A stretch of 64,000 nucleotides of DNA, from the NCBI GenBank assembly GCA_004026145.2, contig CP034975.1, forward strand, positions 13,889,483 to 13,953,482, in the 5' to 3' direction. Every line of letters begins with the position of its first letter. Position 1 is the stretch's first letter. Shown in pieces: positions 56,443 through 64,000 of the stretch. The position numbers and the translations under genes were made by a program. Under the pieces are notes generated by a model, which was not told the origin of the DNA, searched no databases, and worked only from the letters and a program-made list of their open reading frames with translations. The DNA is from Takifugu bimaculatus. Its lineage: Eukaryota > Chordata > Actinopteri > Tetraodontiformes > Tetraodontidae.

Positions 56443-59400
56443 TGCAGAGCGGCTCACTCATCCACCTCCAGCTGGTTCAGGTCCACCCAGGCCTGAGTGA
56501 GATCGGATCCGACCTGGATGAGAACCAGACTCTGATCCAGGACCATCAGCAGCTTCTGCAGAAGCTCCAGGTTCTTCCAGCAAAATGTTCTTCAGATGTT
56601 TTAGATGGAGCAGCTGGTTCCAGCGTGACTTTAGAGGACACGTTTGACTGGGATCTTCTGAATATAAATCAACACTTTGATGTAAAACCTTCTGTCAGAA
56701 ACACGAGCGTGAGGTTCTGTCTGTGGTGAGCGGTCGGGGAGAAGATGGAGGGAGGAAGGTGAAGGAGGAGGGCCTGTCCGCAGCCATGGCGGCGTCTCTG
56801 ACGGAGGCCTGGTCGCTGCTGCTCCACCTGCTCCACCGGAGACAGGAAGTCCTGATGATGGCGTCTGAGTTCTACTGCAGAGCCTCGGAGGTATCAAACC
56901 TTCCCAACATCTCCAACCTTCAGTCTGAGGCTGGTTCTGCTGCCCAGAAGAACCTGGCAGCAGAACCAGCCTCTGCGAGTTGGATCAAAGCGTCTCTGTA
57001 GATTTTTGGATCATCTTTAGAAACAGAAGCTCCTATTTCAGAGCTGTTTTTGACTTTTGCTGCTTAAAGAGCTGCTGAGGACGATTGTGGAGCCAGACTG
57101 ACGTGGTCACGTGTGGTCGGGCCACGGTCACCCTGAGCTCCTCAGGTGGAGGCCTCGTGGTCACCTGTGGTCGGGCCACGGTCACCCTGAGCTCCTCAGG
57201 TGGAGGCCTCGTGGTCACGTGTGGTCGGGCCACGGTACCCTGAGCTCGGTAAGCTCCTCGGGTGGAGGCCTCGTGGTCACGCGTGGTCGGGCCACGGTCA
57301 CCCTGAGCTCCTCCGGTGGAGGCCTCGTGGTCACCTGTGGTCGGGCCACGGTCACCCTGAGCTCCTCCGGTGGAGGCCTCGTGGTCACGCGTGGTCGGGC
57401 CACGGTCACCCTGAGCTCCTCCGGTGGAGGCCTCGTGGTCACGCGTGGTCGGGCCACGGTCACCCTGAGCTCCTCCGGTGGAGGCCTCGTGGTCACGCGT
57501 GGTCGGGCCACGGTCACCCTGAGCTCCTCCGGTGGAGGCCTCGTGGTCACCTGTGGTCGGGCCACGGTCACCCTGAGCTCCTCCGGTGGAGGCCTCGTGG
57601 TCACGTGTGGTCGGGCCACGGTCACCCTGAGCTCCTCCGGTGGAGGCCTCGTGGTCACGTGTGGTCGGGCCACGGTCACCCTGAGCTCCTCCGGTGGAGG
57701 CCTCGTGGTCACCTGTGGTCGGGCCACGGTCACCCTGAGCTCCTCCGGTGGAGGCCTCGTGGTCACCTGTGGTCGGGCCACGGTCACCCTGAGCTCCTCC
57801 GGTGGAGGCCTCGTGGTCACGCGTGGCCGGGCCACGGTCACCCTGAGCTCCTCCGGTGGAGGCCTCGTGGTCACGCGTGGTCGGGCCACGGTCACCCTGA
57901 GCTCCTCCGGTGGAGGCCTCGTGGTCACGCGTGGTCGGGCCACGGTCACCCTGAGCTCCTCTGGTGGAGGCCTTTCATGTCCTCGGTGACGCTGTAGCTG
58001 TGATGGATGGTGCTGAAGGACACGTGTTTGAAGTCGTCTTTATTAGCGCCACCTGCTTCCTGACGGCCTCTTTTCCTTCTTCATGTCTTTAATTCGTTGT
58101 CTTCTTGACTCGTAGATCTTCTTAAAGGTAGAAACAGCAGGAACTGGGTGAAGGGGGGCCATCGCCGTGGTAACTAACGTGTTCCTGCCTGCCTCTGCAG
58201 TTTGCTGCCCGTCTGGACACGTATGAGGATCTTCAGCTCAGAGCAGAACAGGATGGAGGGACAGACGTCGCATGCACGAGGCGAGGTATCCTTGCTAACG
58301 TTAGCGCTAATGCTAACCTGAGCATTTACGCTACGCCCTCGGCTACAACTGGAATATGAAATGTTGAATCTGGTTGAATCTCGACGTTTGTGGTTTTGTG
58401 TTCACATTTCAGAACTTCTGAAGAATTCGCTGCAGGTTCTAACCAGCAGCAACGTTCTCTTTCAAAGTCTCCGACAGCTCCAGAGGACCGAGGCCCTCCA
58501 GAGGAGCGGAGGGGTACTGCAGGCGGAGGGCGCCTGTGAGGAGGTGCAGGTTCTCGAGGTGTCGGGATTCACTTTGTCCGTAAAAGTCTCGTTAAAACAA
58601 AGAAATGACTAATTTCCACACATCAAGTTTCAAATGAACAAAATGACTCCATGAGAAGTGAAACCACCCAAAACAAATGAGAAAAAGGGACCTGAGTCCG
58701 ATTGGTGGGCAGGGTGATCCAGATCACTCAGGGGACAGGTCCACTGACGTGTCCTGGCCTCAGCTTTGATCTGAGTGAACCTGGAAGCATCTCATCCAGG
58801 CATTGTTGATGTTTCTCCCAGGATTCCCAGTGCAGCAGCGGGGTGGTGCTGAGGCTGGAGGAGCTGGTGGAGACGCTGCAGGACCGCAGGAGGAGGACGG
58901 ATCAGGTCCTCAGACGGCAGCGGCCAGACAGCAGCCAGGACGGAGACCGGTCTGACGTAAGACCACAGGAAGTCCACCTGGAGGTTCCGGAAGTATTCCG
59001 GCTTGACTGTTCTTGATTTAGTCGTTCTGGGTTTTGTGTCTTCAGTCCCAACGTGAGACCGTCTGGTCTGATCATAAAGCTGCAGATCCTCACAGAAGAG
59101 GGTCGTGATCCAGATTAGCCCGAGTGGACCGGGTCTAATGTAGAACCAGAACACACATGAAGTCTCAGCCAAGCATTTAAAAATAATCCAATTAAACTTT
59201 ACAGTTACAACTTTACAAAAATCTCTTAAAGGGACGTGTCAACGTTTACGAAGAGAAAGGTCACGGAAAGCTCTCGATCTGGTCTGTGATCCCGAGGTCT
59301 GATCCCTGATCCCTGATCAGATCCCTGATCAGATCCCTGAGCCCTGATGCTTGATCAGATCCCGGATCCCTGATCAGATCCATGAGCCCTGATCCCTGAT

Positions 59401-61311
59401 CAGATTCCTGATCAGATCCCCGATCCCTGATCAGATCCCCGATCCCTGATCTGATCCCTGATCCTTAATCAGATCCCTGATCCTTGATCAGATCCCTAAT
59501 CCCTGATCAGATCCCTGATCCCTGATCCCTGATCAGATCCCTGATCCTTGATCAGATCCCTGATCCTTGATCCTTGATCAGATCCATGAGCCCTGATCCT
59601 TGATCAGATCCCTGATCCCTGATCAGATCCATGAGCCCTGATCCTTGATCAGATCCCTGATCCCTGATCAGATCCATGAGCCCTGATCCCTGATCAGATC
59701 CCTGATCCCTAATCCCTGATCCCTGATCCCTGATCATGGGTCAGTCAGAATAGTAACGATAATCAAGGTATAGTGATGAAATCTGTCTTCTATTCAGAAC
59801 TGGAGTCTTTCAGGAGGACCGAGTCTTGAGCAGATCCAGAACTTAGGACCCACATCAGCTGACAACCAGGAGCTGGAATCAGAACCCGGTGATTTACATC
59901 CTGCATGTGGACCAGCTGAGACCAAAAACCTGCAGTTTGGGTTCAGCTTAAACCTGGAGAACAAGTCCAGGTTAGATGTTCGGATGGATTTGGAGGGGAC
60001 CAGAACCAAGCAGCCTGGTGCCACATCGTCACAGAATACAGAGACGCATGGAAGAGGCCCACATCCTGAGACTGGACCAGAGGACACCAAGGAGTCTAGA
60101 TCAGACATGGAGACGTATTCCAATGAACCTGGAGACTCGCGGTCAGAATTTAAGCCAGACTTGAAGATTGCATCTAGTTCAGACCTCCAGTCAGATTTAG
60201 AAGATACTAGAACCCAGCACTTTGGATCCAGTTCAACGGACACTGACCTTGAGTCGGAACCGAGAGACCTGTCTCCAGTCTCCAGACTAAAAGACACTGG
60301 AAATGTTTTGACAAATTCCAGTTCAGGGGAGACCAGAGACCCTGACCTGAAGCAAGGGTCTGAAACCCCAGAAGCCAGGAACGCGACCAGAGTGATCCAT
60401 CCTGGATCCGGATTAGATCAGACAGGATGTACTTCAGACGAGCTGCAGACATCCGCTTCTGTGAAGACCACAGACCTGGAATCAGCACCACCAGGACGGC
60501 GTGAGTCCATGCCCCAACCGAAGCCCGTCTGGAGTTTAGAGCCACCTGCGGAACATCATCCCAAACTGGCTCCAGGTGAGACCACAAACCAGCAACCTGG
60601 ACCCAACACCCTGGAAGCCAGAGACCTTCAGCCTGGATCCACATTACAGCAGGACTCAGAATTAAAACCAGATTTGTACAAGTCTGCATTAAAGCCTGAG
60701 CCTAGATCAGTCCGGACTGGGAACAGGGACCCCGGGCTCAGGGTTAGTAGAATCCCTCTACTGATCTCTGGATTGGGCCTCAAATCAGAGGAGACCCCAG
60801 GTCCTCTCCCTGGGCCCAGGGTCGATCTCACGCCCGGGTCCAACTCACCAGTGCTGTCTCTGTCTGAAATAAAGTCCGGATCAAGAGAAAAAAACAAGTC
60901 GGAATTCAAATCTGACCAGTCAAGATCCTCTTTGGATCCAAAACCAAAGCAACACAGGCTGGAGACCGTCCTGAGACCGTCCTCACCCAGATCAGATGTT
61001 CAGCCAGCTCAGACCACAAAGGTGCCGTCTGGATTTGTGATGGGTGCAGACCTGGACCTGGGACCTGGGTCAGGTGAGGAGCATCAACCCACATCAAAGG
61101 AAATCTTGGCCCTACAGTCTGAGTCCAGATACCAGGCTCCCATAAACCGGCAGCCAGAGGAGATCTACAGGACTCAACCTGAAGAAGAGAATCAGAACAA
61201 ACAGCTGATGTTGTCATGGGAACGTGTGATGGACCAGGTGACCTTCTGCCTCCTTCCTGTTCTTCCACGAGTTTGTTTATTCTGAATCAACACACATTCA
61301 TCATTGAACAA

Positions 61312-61391
<80 letters not shown>

Positions 61392-63730
61392 TGCAGACAT
61401 GGAGCTTGGTGCATCTGGGCTCCAGTGTGATATCCAATAGTTCCGGGTGGCAGCTCAGAGAGTCTGAAGATGCCCTGAATACACACCTGGATCTGCAAAC
61501 ACGTACAGAGGTACACACACACACACACGCATGCACACACACACACACACAGATTTCTGATTACAATCTGATTTGTGTCCAGTCTGCAGACCAGAACATG
61601 AAGGAGCTCCTGGCTCAGATCAAGGGACTTGAGTGGACCTGCGAGACCAGTTTCCAGCATCCCAGTAAACCCAGCAGGCCTCTGACTCCCCTGAAGGTCC
61701 TGACAGAACAGCTGAGGAACAGGTCTGGTGCCGCTCAGTCTGCAGACCCAGCTGCTTCACCGAGTCCTCAACTGGCCCATCGAGCTGATCTGGTCTGGGC
61801 TGAGCTGAAGAGTCTGAAGATGAAGATCAGTTCAAACCTTCAGCTGCTCAGACCCTACGTCGGGTTCCTCAGGATGGCCCACCAGGTGAGCAGAGACGGG
61901 TGTTTGGAAGCCCTCCGCAGAAACGGATCAGACATCACGTCATTGCTCCAGGTGGTCGTCTCATTAGGTTGATGGTCGTCTCATTAGGTTGATGGTCGTC
62001 TCATTAGGTTGATGGGCGTCACCAGTGTTTCTCCTCGAGTGTGGAAGCCATGATGGGAGAAGTGGTTGATGTGATGAAGCTCAGAGCTTCCCCCTGTAGA
62101 TGTGTGCTGTCAGCTGTGAGTCTTCCTGTTGTCCAGGTGGAGGAGGACATAGAAGAGCTGAGGATGGCCTTCAGGGGGCAGGAGGAGGAGCAGGAGGAGC
62201 AGGAGGAGCAGGAGGAGGAGCAGGAGGAGGAGCAGGAGGAGCAGGAGGAGAAGCAGGAGGAGCAGGAGGAGCAGGAGGAGCAGCGAGCAGGAGGAGCAGG
62301 AGGAGGAGCAGGAGGAGCAGGAGGAGCAGGAGGAGCAGGAGGAGCAGCAGCAGAAGGAGCAGCAGAGAAACGAGCTGAGAGTGTTAGGAGCAGCAGGTCC
62401 AGACCACAGACGAAGAAGAAGTTCAACAGCAGCTGGAAGGAAACTGGACAGAAGTTCCTCACAGCTCAGGAGCTGGGCAACGGCTTCCTTCGCACCGTTG
62501 CCACGGTAACTGTCAAAATGTCGCGTTAGTTTGTGACTAATGGGACGAGATGAACCGTGTTGGATGAGGCCACGGGTCCTTCACGACCCCTCCAGCTGTG
62601 GTGGTTTTGGTCAGGTGACCCGATGTGTCTGTGCTCAGATGTCCGGCGCACAGGTGAACCTCCAGACGCTGCTGCCGGAGGTGCGACGGCAGCTGGAGCA
62701 TCTCGACGCCATCAAACAGGAAGTGAACGAGCTGTGGCGCCACCATCAGGTCCAGATCCAGCAGCAGGCGTCCGTCAGGAGATACCAGGACCGACTGCAG
62801 AAGGTGCAGAACCACCCCTTTGTTCTTGTGCTGGAGCACCTTCAGCGCTGCCACACTGTCCAGCACAGAGGTTCTGGTTCTGGTTCTGGTTCTGTGTGTT
62901 TCAGATCCTGCAGGACCTGACGAGTGTCTCTGAGCTGTTGGACTCCTGCACTCTGATGGACCTGGGTTCAGATGTCCAGACCTCCAGGCTGCTGGAACAC
63001 TTCAGCCAGGCCAGACCCCATTTTACCGTAAGTCCTGGATTTGCTAAACCTCCAGAATGTGTTCCACAGGAACCACAACGGACCTTAAAGAACCAGGGGA
63101 AGTTCTGCCCTAAATCAGAGGGGACTGGCAATGTTGCAATTGTTGCCGAGGTGTTCTTCATTGCTCCTGGAGCTTTGGTAGCAATGAAGAACTATTGATG
63201 TCCATCTAACTCTGTTTGGAGACATCTGCCCACGTCTTACTTGTCTTCATCTTGAATGTCCAGCAGCTGGACGGTGAGGTGGAGGACACGAAGCAGAGCT
63301 GGGAGACCCTGAGAGGAGCGCAGCACCTGCTGGAGGTGCCGGAGCTGAAGGCAGCTGTGGACGAGGAGCCGCTGTCAGAGATGCTAAAACTCCACGGAAG
63401 TGTGAAGACTAAGATCTGTGGGGTGGAGTCCATCCTGGAGCTGACCAGCAGGTTCCACCACACAGGCCCGGCAGGTGGGTCCACTCGGACCGGCAGGACG
63501 GACCGAGGAATGAAGGCAGACCTCGCCACCGCCTGTTGCATGATCATTGTTCACCATGTGTCCAGCTGGAGGTTCTGCTCAGGTCCAGTCCTGGAACTGG
63601 TCCAGCTGGTTTGGATGGATCCACCGAGGCCCAACTGAGTCACTTCAGAGACACACGGGAGCAGATCCAGGATCTGTTCAGGACCACCTCAGGTCTAAAG
63701 ATGGAGATCTGCACCGCAGTCAGCTGCAGC
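55980..63730 (+). CDS. ccdc141: CCDC141 (CAMDI) homologue, 5' part; continues beyond the window
   Basis: Large spectrin-like coiled-coil protein implicated in centrosome positioning and neuronal migration. Exons: 55980-56087, 56448-56570, 56699-56890, 58201-58285, 58413-58558, 58822-58956, 59798-61237, 61397-61510, 61583-61885, 62137-62505, 62639-62803, 62905-63027, 63264-63474, 63566-63730. The N terminus (FTTLSTIAIQAGQSQLTVSV, LSEIGSDLDENQTLIQDHQQ) matches human CCDC141, as do LTEAWSLLLHLLHRRQE, LEELVETLQDRRRRTDQVL and LLRPYVGFLRMAHQVEEDIE. The 1440-bp exon encodes 480 disordered Ser/Pro/Glu/Asp-rich residues with no counterpart I recall in human. Exon 62137-62505 has a Glu/Gln tract that turns into Ala/Gly. 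The junction 63474/63566 does not keep phase with the boundaries given (phase 1 into 0), so one of them is wrong. The spectrin-like remainder and any C-terminal Ig domain lie outside. Confidence 0.85.
56371..56442. repeat. (TG)n microsatellite at the ccdc141 exon 2 acceptor
   Basis: About 34 TG units followed by cgcgtgcag and the exon at 56448; no pyrimidine tract lies between. Confidence 0.97.
57108..57975. repeat. 54-bp minisatellite in a ccdc141 intron
   Basis: About 16 copies of a 54-bp unit (ctcctccggtggaggcctcg, tggtcacgcgtggtcgggcc, acggtcaccctgag). Differences are mostly acgcg/acctg/acgtg. The unit equals 18 codons and is open in several frames on both strands. Confidence 0.98.
59270..59740. 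repeat. gatc-rich repeat (tgatcagatccctgatccct) in a ccdc141 intron
   Basis: About 470 bp built from ccctgatc, cagatc and catgagccctgatcctt blocks. The tgatca core is self-complementary. Confidence 0.95.
61315..61391. repeat. (TG)n microsatellite at a ccdc141 acceptor
   Basis: About 38 TG units followed directly by gtgcag and the exon at 61397. The following intron holds CA tracts (61513-61550). Confidence 0.97.
62168..62352. repeat. Coding (CAGGAG)n hexamer/trinucleotide repeat in ccdc141
   Basis: About 185 bp of caggaggag/caggag inside exon 62137-62505. The interruption gagcagcgagcagg near 62277 shifts the repeat by one base relative to the reading frame. Confidence 0.95.
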
Positions 63731-64000
63731 GTACGACACACACACACACACAGCACACGCACACACACGCACGCACGCACGCACGCACGCATGCACACAC
63801 ACGCACACAAACAACAACACACACACTACACAAAACAACACAACAGACAAAACACACTCACACAACACCCCTAAAACACACACCACCTCACGCATCACTC
63901 ACGCACCACAAACACACCACACACCACACACACACCCCACGACGTCACGACACACACCCACCACACCACAACAAAAAAACACACACACACACAGAAACAA
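63731..64000. repeat. CA-rich repeat at the window end
   Basis: About 270 bp of degenerate cacaca with gcac, acaac and ccac interruptions, in the ccdc141 intron after the donor at 63731. Confidence 0.9.

Noticed and set aside
57111..57997. Open frames of 244-292 codons on both strands
   Set aside because: 54-bp satellite in a ccdc141 intron; divisible by three, hence open by construction.

Overview
This window reads as nuclear DNA of a bony fish, most likely a compact-genome teleost. The genes are vertebrate genes with many short exons and short introns. The scavenger receptor, C1q-like, plastin and kinesin proteins are recognisably vertebrate, and the intergenic and intronic space is filled with micro- and minisatellites. 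Two runs of exactly 100 N (15867-15966 and 26921-27020) look like scaffold gaps of unknown size.

Layout. 146-6776 (+): the downstream part of a kinesin-1 heavy chain (kif5, best match kif5c), with two DNA-transposon insertions in its introns. 7853-14020 (-): a complete 13-exon arhgap15, convergent with kif5c, with four tandem CTCF-like motifs between the two 3' ends. 14616-14696 (-): only the last exon of esd. After a repeat and the first gap come the 3' exons of tmem237 (16169-17090, +), a complete seven-exon cnot11 (19358-21679, +) and, convergent with it, most of a plastin gene, lcp1 (22094-26920, -), cut by the second gap. 29612-34985 (+): marco, with collagen and SRCR exons. Then 11 kb dominated by long satellite arrays, c1ql2 (46898-47940, -), the small C2orf76 gene (50958-55225, +) and the 5' part of ccdc141 (55980-63730, +), which runs off the window.

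How the genes relate. They are not an operon or pathway. Several belong to immune-cell or actin biology (arhgap15, lcp1, marco), while others are neuronal, ciliary or housekeeping. From memory of the human map, most orthologues lie on 2q (KIF5C, ARHGAP15, TMEM237, CNOT11, MARCO, C1QL2, C2orf76, CCDC141) and two on 13q14 (ESD, LCP1). Two of the 2q/13q contacts are inside unbroken sequence, so the mixture is not explained only by scaffolding errors.

The most striking property is the repeat load. There are four arrays of about 2.1 to 2.4 kb, each with its own unit (31, 10/12 followed by 19, 23 and 22 bp), plus a dozen smaller ones. Several touch gene function: UG repeats at 3' splice sites, an lcp1 exon bracketed by complementary TG and CA tracts, a 23-bp array starting at the stop codon of C2orf76, and an in-frame hexamer in ccdc141. 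All exon boundaries were placed by hand from GT/AG sites, reading phase and remembered homologues; no alignment was run.
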